Of a DNA stretch of 22,326 nucleotides, positions 7,510-15,070 are shown one piece after another. The notes under the pieces were generated by a model, which saw only the letters and a list, made by a program, of their open reading frames with translations, had not been told where the DNA came from and searched no databases. Numbering within the stretch: position 1 is the stretch's first letter; the number at the start of each line of letters is the position of its first letter. Made by a program: the position numbers and the translations under genes. This DNA is from Candidatus Kerfeldbacteria bacterium (GTDB taxonomy: Bacteria > Patescibacteriota > Patescibacteriia > Veblenbacterales > UBA10138): NCBI GenBank assembly GCA_016234305.1, contig JACRFM010000047.1:1-22326 (forward strand). Reading direction: 5' to 3'.

Positions 7510-7816
7510 CAAAAGCTTTGTGCCGCCCTGCCGAAAGGCAAGTAGCAGAGCGCCTGCCCGACGGCTGGCGGGGAAGTCGCGTGAGTTTCCTGTCCCGCCA
7601 AGGCGGAACCAGCGTCATGCCAAAGGCAGATCCGCCCGTGGCGGAAACGCGACGAGCACTGCCTTACCTGAAGACCAAGGCGGCGACTCTTCCGCCACTT
7701 CTCTGGTTACCTCGTGTAACCACCCCGCCGGCCGGCGGGGTAAAAGCGAAGCTTTCAGAAGTGGCAAGGTGTACCATAATTATAATATTAATTATCCATA
7801 TAAATACATTAAATAT
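7510..7816 (+). other. Hairpin-rich GC-rich leader between T-box terminator and thrS
   Basis: No convincing gene is seen. The 307 nt are packed with inverted repeats in the sense strand. GTCGCG/CGCGAC (7576-7581 with 7648-7653) encloses small hairpins at 7595-7606 and 7618-7628. GCCACTTCT/AGAAGTGGC (7694-7702 with 7757-7765) encloses three hairpins at 7705-7721, 7723-7740 (an 18-bp perfect palindrome) and 7743-7755. This could be a structured RNA or a cluster of the palindromic repeats common in such genomes. The last 50 nt are AT-rich with several TATAAT-like boxes, so thrS may also have its own promoter. Confidence 0.55.
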
Positions 7817-9562
7817 ATGAATAAACATTCATCTCTCGAAGCTAAACGCCACTCCTTATCCCACCTCCTGGCCGCCGCAGTTTTGGAATTGTGGCCCGAT
7901 GCCAAACCAACGCTTGGCCCGCCGGTGGACAATGGTTTTTATTATGATTTTGAATTTTCCCAAGCTATCACCGAATCAGACCTGGCCAAAATTCAAACTA
8001 AAATGCAAGAGATAATGCCCAATTGGGACACTTTTACTGGTTTTGAACTCACGCCTCAGGAAGCCAAAGCTGAATTTAAGAATAATGAATACAAGCACGA
8101 ACTGATTGACGGTATAGCCGAAGCTGGCGAGAAAGTAACTGTTTATCAATCCGGTAAATTCCGCGACCTTTGCCGCGGCGGGCACGTGGCGCAGATGAAA
8201 GAGATTGAGCCAGATTCGTGGAAATTAGATCGGCTGGCCGGCGCTTACTGGCGCGGCGATGAGAAGAATAAAATGCTTACTCGCATCTACGGTCTGGCGT
8301 TTGCGACCAAAAAGGAACTGGACAATTACTTGGTACAACAAGCAGAAGTTAAAAAACGCGACCACCGAAAGCTAGGGCGTCAGCTGGGTCTGTTCACCTT
8401 CTCTGAACTTGTCGGCAGCGGCTTGCCGCTCTATACGCCTAAAGGAGCACTCATCCGCCGACTATTAAACGACTATGTGGAAGAACTACAATCTAAAGCC
8501 GGCTACACCCAAGTCTGGACACCGCAAATGGCGCGAGCTGAATTATTTAAAATTTCCGGCCACTATGACAAGTACCACGACAGTATGTTCCGGGTTATTT
8601 CAAACTACTCTCAAGAAGAGATGTTTCTAAAACCGATGAACTGCCCGCAACACACTCAAATCTACGCCGGCGAACACCGCAGTTACCGCGACCTGCCGCT
8701 TAGGTTTAGCGACTTTGCCATGCTTTATCGCGATGAAAAACCAGGCGAGTTGAGCGGGTTGGCGCGGGTGCGGGCGTTCTCGCAAGATGATTGCCATATT
8801 TTTTGCCGCGAAGACCAAGTTGACGAGGAAATAGACCAAGTGCTGGCTATGACCAAGGAAGTTATGAAAACATTTGGTTTTTCCTACCGCTATCGCCTAT
8901 CCACTCACGACCCGGAACATCCGGAAAAGTACATCGGCGACCCGGCTACCTGGGACAAACTTGAAAAATGGGCCGAGCGTATTATCAAGCGTAATAAGAT
9001 AGACTACTTTGACGGTCCGGGTGAAGCTGCTTTCTACGGCCCTAAAATGGACTTAATGGCTACGGACGCTCTTGGCCGAGAATGGCAACTCTCAACCGTA
9101 CAGATAGACTTTTTCCTGCCTGAACGCTTTAAACTTACTTACATAGATAGCACCGGCGCGGAAAAACGGCCGGTCATGATCCACCGCGCCATTCTTGGTT
9201 CACCAGAACGCTTCCTGATGATACTTATTGAACACCTGGCCGGCGCCTTCCCCCTCTGGTTATCACCTGTCCAGGTAAAAATTCTGCCGGTTGGCGAAGC
9301 GCACCATAAATTCTGCCGGGAGTTAGCTAAGGAATTTAAGACTGCTGGTTTAAGAAGCGAAGTTGATGAAGCCAATGAAACCATTGGCAATAAAATTCGC
9401 AAGGCAGTGGCGGAAAAAGTGCCTTATATAATAGTAGCCGGTGAAAAGGAAATAGCCAGCGGCCTATTGGCAGTAAGGGCGCGTGGACAAAAAGATATAA
9501 AGCAGGTGAAACGCCAAGAATTCATTGATAATTTACTGACTGAAATTAAGGAACGACGCTAA
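7817..9562 (+). CDS. thrS: Threonyl-tRNA synthetase lacking the N-terminal TGS domain
   Basis: Class II aminoacyl-tRNA synthetase charging tRNA-Thr. From ATG 7817 it is 581 residues, about 60 shorter than typical ThrRS, and begins directly at the editing domain: RHSLSH (residues 11-16) carries the HxxxH editing motif, followed by GFYYDFE and DLCRGGH. The catalytic core has MNCPQH with the zinc-ligand Cys, RDEKPGELSGLARVRAFSQD (motif 2) and HRAILGSPERF (motif 3). The C-terminal anticodon-binding domain begins at LWLSPVQVKILPVG. The frame stays open upstream to 7520, but that extension is encoded by hairpin repeats and looks nothing like a TGS domain, so ATG 7817 is preferred. There is no clear SD. 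Expression is probably controlled by the T-box leader. Confidence 0.95.
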   Translation: MNKHSSLEAKRHSLSHLLAAAVLELWPDAKPTLGPPVDNGFYYDFEFSQAITESDLAKIQTKMQEIMPNWDTFTGFELTPQEAKAEFKNNEYKHELIDGIAEAGEKVTVYQSGKFRDLCRGGHVAQMKEIEPDSWKLDRLAGAYWRGDEKNKMLTRIYGLAFATKKELDNYLVQQAEVKKRDHRKLGRQLGLFTFSELVGSGLPLYTPKGALIRRLLNDYVEELQSKAGYTQVWTPQMARAELFKISGHYDKYHDSMFRVISNYSQEEMFLKPMNCPQHTQIYAGEHRSYRDLPLRFSDFAMLYRDEKPGELSGLARVRAFSQDDCHIFCREDQVDEEIDQVLAMTKEVMKTFGFSYRYRLSTHDPEHPEKYIGDPATWDKLEKWAERIIKRNKIDYFDGPGEAAFYGPKMDLMATDALGREWQLSTVQIDFFLPERFKLTYIDSTGAEKRPVMIHRAILGSPERFLMILIEHLAGAFPLWLSPVQVKILPVGEAHHKFCRELAKEFKTAGLRSEVDEANETIGNKIRKAVAEKVPYIIVAGEKEIASGLLAVRARGQKDIKQVKRQEFIDNLLTEIKERR

Positions 9563-9623
9563 GTGGGGTGAAATTTCACAACTTAATGCTTAGTATATAA
9601 GTAGATCTCTCCTATAACTAGCG

Positions 9624-9652
9624 ACCCTCCTACGCTTTAAGCTTCGGAGGGT
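9624..9652 (+). terminator. Intrinsic terminator of thrS
   Basis: ACCCTCC at 9624 pairs with GGAGGGT ending at 9652, with inner pairs GCTT/AAGC and two mismatches. A T-rich tract (TATTCCTATATTTTT) follows. Confidence 0.7.
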
Positions 9653-9668
9653 TATTCCTATATTTTTG

Positions 9669-9692
9669 CACCCCGCTAAACGGCGGAGGGTG
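9669..9692. terminator. Second hairpin downstream of thrS
   Basis: CACCC/GGGTG with an inner CGC/GCG pairing and a short loop, followed by TTTG. It is a probable back-up terminator; the T-run is short. Confidence 0.4.
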
Positions 9693-9717
9693 TTTGATAA
9701 GGAGAATAAAAATTCAA

Positions 9718-9745
9718 GGGTTATCCATCGCTTGATGAATAACCC
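9718..9745. terminator. Bidirectional terminator, thrS / 9777 gene
   Basis: GGGTTAT/ATAACCC with inner CATC/GATG forms an 11-bp stem. The plus side is followed by GTTGTTGTTTT and the minus side by TTGAATTTTTATT, so it can end transcription from both convergent genes. Confidence 0.7.
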
Positions 9746-9776
9746 GTTGTTGTTTTAAGTTGTTTTAAAAAATCTT

Positions 9777-10355
9777 TCAACCATAAATTCCCGAAATAAT
9801 TACGATAATTTTTATTTCTGAACCTAAAAATAGACTGACAAAGAATAAATTATTAAACCGATACCATGGCTGTTTAATAGTTAAGGTTATATAAGACAAC
9901 ACGGCGGCGGCGGCAATAATTGGCGGCATCGGAACAACCGCTAAGACAAATACAGCTAAACTACCCACGCCAATAGCCCAATTAACCAACCTATCTCTTA
10001 GTTTAGCCATTGCATCAATCGGTTTTTGATAAGCGATACTAAATCTACCCAGAAAAGAAGTTGCTTCAAACGCTTTAGAGTTATGATTATGGTATAGGTT
10101 CTCTATAAATAAAATGTTATGCCGGCGGAAAAATACTTTTAAATTTCGCCAGATATACCGCCGCCAGAATACACCAAAAAATCGCAAAACGACTCTAATG
10201 AAAAATACATCTAAAACCAATTTTATGCCCATTACTATCAAACTTATTATCAAAGCCTGATCAACAGTTAAACCATGACCTTTTAGCACAAAGGGTAAGC
10301 TTTCGGTATATACAACAGACAATACCACTTCGGCAATTTTCCCAATTATATCCAT
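9777..10355 (-). CDS. Multi-pass membrane protein, unknown function
   Basis: 192 residues, not confidently recognised. Predicted membrane segments lie near residues 5-20, 33-60 (LIISLIVMGIKLVLDVFFIRVV is split by few charges), 125-150 and 165-190. Between them is a basic cytoplasmic loop (WRRYIWRN, FFRRHN, then YQKPIDAMAKLRDR). The C-terminal half (AVVPMPPIIAAAAVLSY then FLGSEIKIIVIISG) faintly recalls small multidrug-export-like or DedA-like membrane folds, but that is not a firm match. An SD (GGAG, 7 nt before ATG 10355) supports the start. It is transcribed divergently from miaA, with overlapping promoters. Confidence 0.75.
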   Translation of the reverse strand: MDIIGKIAEVVLSVVYTESLPFVLKGHGLTVDQALIISLIVMGIKLVLDVFFIRVVLRFFGVFWRRYIWRNLKVFFRRHNILFIENLYHNHNSKAFEATSFLGRFSIAYQKPIDAMAKLRDRLVNWAIGVGSLAVFVLAVVPMPPIIAAAAVLSYITLTIKQPWYRFNNLFFVSLFLGSEIKIIVIISGIYG

Positions 10356-10385
10356 TTAGGTTCTCCATTTTTAATATTACCTTGT

Positions 10386-10414
10386 TTGATTATTTTATTT
10401 ATTAGCTTTACATT
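10386..10414 (+). promoter_or_regulatory. Leaderless promoter of miaA
   Basis: -35 TTGATT (10386-10391), a 17-bp spacer and -10 TACATT (10409-10414), then seven bases to ATG 10422. No SD is present. Confidence 0.6.
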
Positions 10415-10438
10415 ATAGTTAATGTCTAATAAAGTCAA
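10412..10438 (-). promoter_or_regulatory. Promoter of the 9777 membrane-protein gene
   Basis: On the minus strand, -35 TTGACT (10433-10438) and -10 TATAAT (10412-10417) are separated by a short 15-bp spacer. The -10 overlaps the miaA -10, and the -35 lies inside the miaA coding sequence, so the two genes may compete for polymerase. Confidence 0.5.
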
Positions 10439-11384
10439 TCATCAGCCCCTAGTCGCCATTGTCGGTCCTACGGCCAGCGGCAAAACAACCTTGGCTATAA
10501 AACTAGCTAAGCGTTTTAAGGGCGCGGCGATTTCAGCTGACTCGCGCCAGCTTTACCAGCACGCCCAAGTCGGCACCAGCCAACCGGTTGGCAGATGGCG
10601 TAAAGCCAATGGCCAATGGCAAAGGACCACCGGCCAGAAAAAAATATTCAAAGTTAACGGTGTTCCACATTTTTTTATTAATGAACTATCGCCCAACAAC
10701 ACTTACTCCGCCGCCAAATTTCAAAAACGAACTAATGAGTTAATCCCCAAGCTATTTGCCATTGGCTATTTGCCAATCTTGGTTGGCGGTACTGGTTTGT
10801 ATGTATCGGCTATTGTACAAAATTATAACTTCCCTTCATCAACCACCAACCTTAAACTCCGCGCCAAACTGGAAAAAATGACTTTAAGCGAACTTACTAA
10901 AAAACTAGCCAAGCTGGACAGACTAACTTATTCTAAAATAGATAAATCCAACCGTCGCCGCCTAGTTCGCGCCCTGGAACATGTTCTAACCAGCGGCCAA
11001 TCGTTTTATGCTGCCCAAACCCGTACGCCCCGACCCCAGACCTTAATCATAGGAATTAAAACTTCGCCGACCAAACTAAAACAAGCTATTGACCGCCGCA
11101 CCCGGCAAATGATTAAAAACGGATTAAGGCGCGAAACCAAGTACCTGCAAAGGCACTATCCCGAATCAATCTTATTCAAAACCATCGGCTACCAAGAAAT
11201 GGCTGGCTACCTTAATAAGAATTACAACCTTCAAACCACTATTGACTTAATCAACACTCATACCTGGCAATATGCCCGGCGGCAAATGACTTGGTTCAAA
11301 AAAATGCCCAGGATTGTTTGGGTAAAAAATGAACAACTAGCCATAAAACGCGTCAATAATTTTCTACGCCAGCAAATAATCTGA
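10422..11384 (+). CDS. miaA: tRNA dimethylallyltransferase
   Basis: Transfers the dimethylallyl group to A37 of tRNAs reading U-starting codons. 320 residues. The P-loop GPTASGKT (15-22), DSRQLY (40-45), GVPHFF, AAKFQ, VGGTGLY and TIGYQEM are all characteristic of MiaA. Compared with E. coli the segment between the P-loop region and GVPHFF carries a basic insert (about GRWRKANGQWQRTTGQKK). The C-terminus ends with ARRQMTWFKKMP, the typical RQMTWFR-type motif. The start is supported by the leaderless promoter and by the P-loop position. The miaB partner is not in the window. Confidence 0.96.
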   Translation: MSNKVNHQPLVAIVGPTASGKTTLAIKLAKRFKGAAISADSRQLYQHAQVGTSQPVGRWRKANGQWQRTTGQKKIFKVNGVPHFFINELSPNNTYSAAKFQKRTNELIPKLFAIGYLPILVGGTGLYVSAIVQNYNFPSSTTNLKLRAKLEKMTLSELTKKLAKLDRLTYSKIDKSNRRRLVRALEHVLTSGQSFYAAQTRTPRPQTLIIGIKTSPTKLKQAIDRRTRQMIKNGLRRETKYLQRHYPESILFKTIGYQEMAGYLNKNYNLQTTIDLINTHTWQYARRQMTWFKKMPRIVWVKNEQLAIKRVNNFLRQQII

Positions 11385-11411
11385 TGAATCTCACTGCCAT
11401 ACCTCCTTATT

Positions 11412-11459
11412 CTTTTTCTCCTTGTATTAATGTGTTAATACATTGATACAGAGAAAAAG
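11412..11459. terminator. Hairpin between convergent miaA and 11513 gene
   Basis: CTTTTTCTC (11412-11420) pairs with GAGAAAAAG (11451-11459), with an inner 8-bp hairpin TGTATTAA/TTAATACA around TGTG. It is a stable AT-rich structure between convergent genes and a likely bidirectional terminator. The minus-strand stem is rich in U on its 3' side. Confidence 0.45.
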
Positions 11460-11512
11460 TAAATGATGTGTCTCTGCCATGTACACACCGTTAAGGAAGG
11501 CATAACTTTTTA

Positions 11513-12127
11513 TTATTTCTTCCGGGCGAGATACTGAATAAAAATACTTTTCTGCTTGTTCTCTTCGGAAAAGTCATGGTAGATTTTTTCAATCTCAAAA
11601 TGCTGACTGAGAATTTCAATCATATCGTATTGGTACAACGGAAAATAATCTAATTTACTCCAAGTTTTTTGTTTGATGTCATAGTAATGCAGTACCACTA
11701 TGGTATCGCTAATATAAGCCGGAAACACAATGATATCTTTTTGACTGCCATGATAGTAAACCGTATAGTCAAAATAAAAATTTTTAACTATCTCTTTAAT
11801 GGGCAAATTCATGAGCGAACGGATATAATCAAAATTGCGCGTGTCAATGAACAAATAGCCACCCTTAGGAATAAGCTGGCTAAATTTGGCAATAATGCTT
11901 TTGATGCCATCTTTGGTATAATCTCTTGAACCGCCGCCAACCCCTAAGTCTAAAATACTTTTTAATCCCTTATTGGTAATTATATCTACAAAAAAATTTA
12001 TCTCCCCTTTTTTAAGAGAGCCTTTGAACTTAGGGTAAATATCTCGTTCCCAGCTGACAAATTCAAAATTCTTGAATTCTTCAACCGGATTGCTGATGTA
12101 CGGCAAAGTATTGATAAAGGTTGTCAT
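11513..12127 (-). CDS. Class I SAM methyltransferase-like protein with internal deletion
   Basis: 204 residues. Motif I of class I methyltransferases is seen as ILDLGVGGG (about residues 58-66). The late part of the fold follows: IIAKFSQLIPKGGYLFIDTRNFDYI, then a beta-rich C-terminal domain, like the glycine/sarcosine N-methyltransferase group. However, motif I is joined directly to YTKDGIKSII, a segment that normally follows motif IV. About 60-70 residues that would hold the acidic SAM-ribose ligand and motif IV seem missing, in frame. The protein may be inactive or recently decayed. No clear SD precedes ATG 12127. The substrate cannot be inferred. Confidence 0.7.
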   Translation of the reverse strand: MTTFINTLPYISNPVEEFKNFEFVSWERDIYPKFKGSLKKGEINFFVDIITNKGLKSILDLGVGGGSRDYTKDGIKSIIAKFSQLIPKGGYLFIDTRNFDYIRSLMNLPIKEIVKNFYFDYTVYYHGSQKDIIVFPAYISDTIVVLHYYDIKQKTWSKLDYFPLYQYDMIEILSQHFEIEKIYHDFSEENKQKSIFIQYLARKK

Positions 12128-12204
12128 AGTGACGGCCTAAAAAATTGGACTTCAGCAAAAATAAATTCTAGATAATGAGCTGTTTATTAAGTCTTAAATT
12201 AACA

Positions 12205-13665
12205 CTAATCAACTAATTCTCGCCGCAGGGCCGCCTCGGCTGCTTGTGGGTCAAATCGGCCCTTAGTTTCGCGCATCAGCGCGCCCAGTAAAAACTTAAT
12301 TACCGGCTCTTTACCGGCCTTAAATTGCGCCACCTGGTCCGGGTGGCCGGTAATAACTTTTTTAATGGCTTCCTCCAAACCAGCGCCCGAGCTACTGATT
12401 TGCGACAAATTTTCGCTCTCCACAATGGTTTCTGGGTCACGGCCGGTTTCTACCATCCGCCGCATCAACACCTGGGCATTGGTTGAATTAATTTGCCGAC
12501 GCGCCACCATTAGCAAAAAGGCTACCCACTGGGAAAGTGAAACTGTCAAATTATCAACTAATAATTGCTTTTCTATTAAAATCGCTACTAATTTATGAAC
12601 TATCCAATTAGAAGCCAATTTGGCCGTGGCTTTAACATCGCCTTCTAATTCATTACTCAAACCAGCTACAATTCTTAGCACCAAATCGCCCAAGGCTTTA
12701 TCCTCGGTTAATAATCTGGCTTCAGCTTTACCAATACCGTAATCAGTTTGCAGGCGTTGCCGGCGCTGAGGCGGCAACTCTGGCAAACTTTCCCGCCACG
12801 ATTTTATCTGCTCAGTTTTTATTTGCAAAGGCGGAATATCAGGTTCGGGAAAATACCTATAATCATGCAAAGCCTCTTTGTCGCGCTGCTCTACCGTCAC
12901 CCCGGCTTTTTCATCCCAACCGCGAGTAGCTGTGCCAGTTGGCGCCTGACTTTGATTCCACAATTCAGTTTGTCTGGCTATTTCATAAGTTAAAGCTTTT
13001 TCCACTGCCCGAAAAGAGTTCAAATTTTTGATTTCAGTTTTTGGATAAAGTTTAGTCTCACCTTCCGGCCGCAAGGAAATATTAGCGTCGCAGCGTAAAT
13101 GTCCCCTTTCCATATCCGCCTCCGAAACCTCCAAATAACGCATCAGCAAACGCAGTTCCTGTAAAAACACCTTGGCCTGCTCGGGTGTTTTAATTTCCGG
13201 CTTGGTAACAATCTCCATAAGCGGCGTACCGGCGCGATTAAAATCTACCAAAGTCTTGCCTATGTCATGCAATAATTTAGCCGTGTCCTCTTCCAAATGC
13301 AGCCTTTCCAAGCTAATTCTGGCTCCGCCGGCGCTGGTCTCTATATCCAAATAACCGTCCTGAGCTAAGGGCTCGTCAAATTGAGAAATCTGATAGCCTT
13401 TGGGCAAATCTGGATAAAAATAATTCTTACGGTCAAATTTGGAATAATTATTGACATGCAAATTCAAAGCCAAGGCGGCGCGACCCGCCATATTTATAGC
13501 CTCGGCGTTAGGCACGGGCAAAGTACCGGGGTGCCCGAGGCATACCGGACAAATAGTGGTATTGGGCGGCTGATACTCACCACGATTGTCACAACTGCAA
13601 AACATTTTAGAATGCGTTTTGAGCTGTATATGGATTTCCAAACCAATAACCGGTTCAAGTTTCAT
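12205..13665 (-). CDS. gatB: Asp-tRNA(Asn)/Glu-tRNA(Gln) amidotransferase subunit B
   Basis: Subunit B of the GatCAB amidotransferase, which phosphorylates and amidates mischarged Glu-tRNA-Gln or Asp-tRNA-Asn. 486 residues, the normal length. Typical GatB features are EPVIGLEIHIQL at the N-terminus, zinc-site cysteines in MFCSCDNRGEY and CPVCLGHPGTLP, FDRKNYFYPDLPKGYQISQ, and EDTAKLLHD. The C-terminal part is the helical YqeY-like tail (ISSSGAGLEEAIKKVI, KFLLGALMRETKGRFDP). gatA and gatC are not adjacent. A -10 box 8 nt from ATG 13665 suggests a very short leader. Confidence 0.97.
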   Translation of the reverse strand: MKLEPVIGLEIHIQLKTHSKMFCSCDNRGEYQPPNTTICPVCLGHPGTLPVPNAEAINMAGRAALALNLHVNNYSKFDRKNYFYPDLPKGYQISQFDEPLAQDGYLDIETSAGGARISLERLHLEEDTAKLLHDIGKTLVDFNRAGTPLMEIVTKPEIKTPEQAKVFLQELRLLMRYLEVSEADMERGHLRCDANISLRPEGETKLYPKTEIKNLNSFRAVEKALTYEIARQTELWNQSQAPTGTATRGWDEKAGVTVEQRDKEALHDYRYFPEPDIPPLQIKTEQIKSWRESLPELPPQRRQRLQTDYGIGKAEARLLTEDKALGDLVLRIVAGLSNELEGDVKATAKLASNWIVHKLVAILIEKQLLVDNLTVSLSQWVAFLLMVARRQINSTNAQVLMRRMVETGRDPETIVESENLSQISSSGAGLEEAIKKVITGHPDQVAQFKAGKEPVIKFLLGALMRETKGRFDPQAAEAALRRELVD

Positions 13666-13673
13666 ACAGCTAA

Positions 13674-13679
13674 ATTATA
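13674..13679 (-). promoter_or_regulatory. -10 box of gatB
   Basis: TATAAT on the minus strand, 8 nt before the gatB ATG, giving a nearly leaderless mRNA. It lies just after the terminator of the upstream gene; no good -35 is seen. Confidence 0.5.
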
Positions 13680-13686
13680 CCAAAAA

Positions 13687-13716
13687 AATAATAAGAGGGC
13701 GAATTGGTTTCGCCCT
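13687..13716 (-). terminator. Terminator of the 13733 gene
   Basis: AGGGCGAA/TTCGCCCT (13696-13703 with 13709-13716) is an 8-bp stem with a 5-nt loop. On the minus strand it is followed by CTTATTATTTTTTT. Confidence 0.75.
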
Positions 13717-13732
13717 ACTATATAAATTTCTT

Positions 13733-14128
13733 TTAAGAATAGTAACCGTTCGCATAAGCCAAGGGGTGGGCATCAACGGCTGCGGACGGATTATAGCCGG
13801 CTTGACAGAAGTCAATCAATCTTTTAACAAATCTTTTCGCAAACCTATTATTTGGTATGTATTTAATATTACCGACAAAATTCTTAAGCGCTTGACCTAC
13901 AATGTTTTTTAATTCAAGACTCCTGAGTTCGAAATAAATATGATTTTCTTCGTCCATTAATAAACTTAGATGGTAATCGAATTCCGTAAACAGGTCTTCC
14001 TGCTCTTCTAAATTTTCCGTATGAGCAAAATATCCATTAACAAACTCACGAAACCTGTGAGGTGATTCGGCCAGCACTTTAATTAACACCTCTATTAAAT
14101 CAAGTATTCTGGGATTAGGTTTTTTCAT
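13733..14128 (-). CDS. Hypothetical helical protein
   Basis: 131 residues, not recognised. It is acidic and mostly helical, with no signal peptide or membrane segment. Repeated leucine and phenylalanine spacing in residues 8-105 suggests a small helical bundle. The tail (AVDAHPLAYANGYYS) is short and probably disordered. A strong SD (GGAGG, 5 nt before ATG 14128) fixes the start. It lies 43 bp downstream of the 14172 gene, and a clear terminator follows it. Confidence 0.75.
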   Translation of the reverse strand: MKKPNPRILDLIEVLIKVLAESPHRFREFVNGYFAHTENLEEQEDLFTEFDYHLSLLMDEENHIYFELRSLELKNIVGQALKNFVGNIKYIPNNRFAKRFVKRLIDFCQAGYNPSAAVDAHPLAYANGYYS

Positions 14129-14171
14129 ATCTTCCTCCGTTTTTTAAGGTTTGTATTTTCTCTGTTAAATT

Positions 14172-14384
14172 TTACCTACATTTAGCCCGATCTTTTTTCA
14201 TAACTTCTCTGGCGGAAATGTCTATTGGTATTTCTTTTCTGGCAGTTAACCTGGCATCAGTTAATATTGATGGTTTTTTTACTTCTGTAACCAGGTTGAC
14301 ATTTTTACTTTTTAAAGCCAATTGAGTATCAATCACCGCCTTATCACTTAGCATTATTTCTTGAGCTTCTATTTTAGCTGCCAT
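14172..14384 (-). CDS. Small hypothetical protein downstream of tmk
   Basis: 70 residues from ATG 14384, not recognised. The ATG is one base after the tmk stop codon and is preceded by GAGAGG within the last tmk codons, which would serve as SD and suggests translational coupling. The sequence is polar, rich in Lys, Ala and Ile, with no Trp or aromatic residues and no membrane segment (AKIEAQEIMLSDKAVIDTQL). The low complexity leaves some doubt that it is translated. A longer form starting at 14411 inside tmk is less likely because it lacks an SD. Confidence 0.5.
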   Translation of the reverse strand: MAAKIEAQEIMLSDKAVIDTQLALKSKNVNLVTEVKKPSILTDARLTARKEIPIDISAREVMKKDRAKCR

Positions 14385-14385
14385 T

Positions 14386-15069
14386 TTACCTCTCGGATTT
14401 TTGTTTAACAATTTTTAAAATTTCTTTATTTATTTCTTGTTTACTTAATAATTTTCTATTCTTAAAACATTTTACCACTGCTATCTTATAAAGACTAGCC
14501 AGCTTCAAATAAGCTTTGGCCGCGGCTTGCAAATGCCCTAAATCAGCTTCGTGGATATCATGTTTAGCGCCGTTTAAATAGCCTCTCTGTTTCTTTTTAC
14601 CAACCAGACTTTGAGCAACCGCCGACGGCATATAAAGTAACAATGATAAATCCGGACGCGGAATTTGTAAAATCTTATATTCCAAATTAAATAACCATTG
14701 CCAAAATTGACGGCGTGCCGATAAACTGGACAGTTTGCCGCCTTGATGTGCCGCATTGCTCAAAGTATAGCGGTCAGCTATCACCGTATAACCTTTAGCT
14801 AAATGCTTATTAATAACCGGCGCGGCGGCCAATCTGTCTACAGCATAAAACAAAGACGCCAAATAAGGACTCACCTTTTTACTTAAACCAAACTTACCAG
14901 TTAAATAGTCATCCACCAAACGGGCCGATGGCTCACCATGGCGCGGAAAACTAATATTAAAAACTTTATGACCCTGGCGCCTTAGCGCCACCGACAATAA
15001 CTTGGCCTGTGTAGCCTTGCCTGAACCGTCCGTACCTTCAATATTAATAAATAAGCCTTTTTTGGGCAT
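14386..15069 (-). CDS. tmk: Thymidylate (dTMP) kinase
   Basis: Phosphorylates dTMP to dTDP. From ATG 15069 it is 227 residues. The P-loop reads EGTDGSGKATQ; the dTMP-binding FPRHGEPSARLVDDYLTG and the Asp-Arg motif ADRYTLSNAAHQGGK follow. The lid region is KKKQRGYLNGAKHDIHEADLGHL. These are clear thymidylate kinase features of the archaeal/CPR-like type. The ATG is one base after the folA stop; the only alternative is a TTG at 15090 inside folA. There is no SD, so translation is probably coupled to folA. It works with thyA and folA upstream. Confidence 0.93.
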   Translation of the reverse strand: MPKKGLFINIEGTDGSGKATQAKLLSVALRRQGHKVFNISFPRHGEPSARLVDDYLTGKFGLSKKVSPYLASLFYAVDRLAAAPVINKHLAKGYTVIADRYTLSNAAHQGGKLSSLSARRQFWQWLFNLEYKILQIPRPDLSLLLYMPSAVAQSLVGKKKQRGYLNGAKHDIHEADLGHLQAAAKAYLKLASLYKIAVVKCFKNRKLLSKQEINKEILKIVKQKSER

Positions 15070-15070
15070 A

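Noticed and set aside
7410..7816. Open frames across the thrS leader, including an N-terminal extension of thrS to 7520
   Set aside because: They run through the T-box and palindromic repeats, have no domain-like sequence, and ThrRS similarity starts just after ATG 7817.
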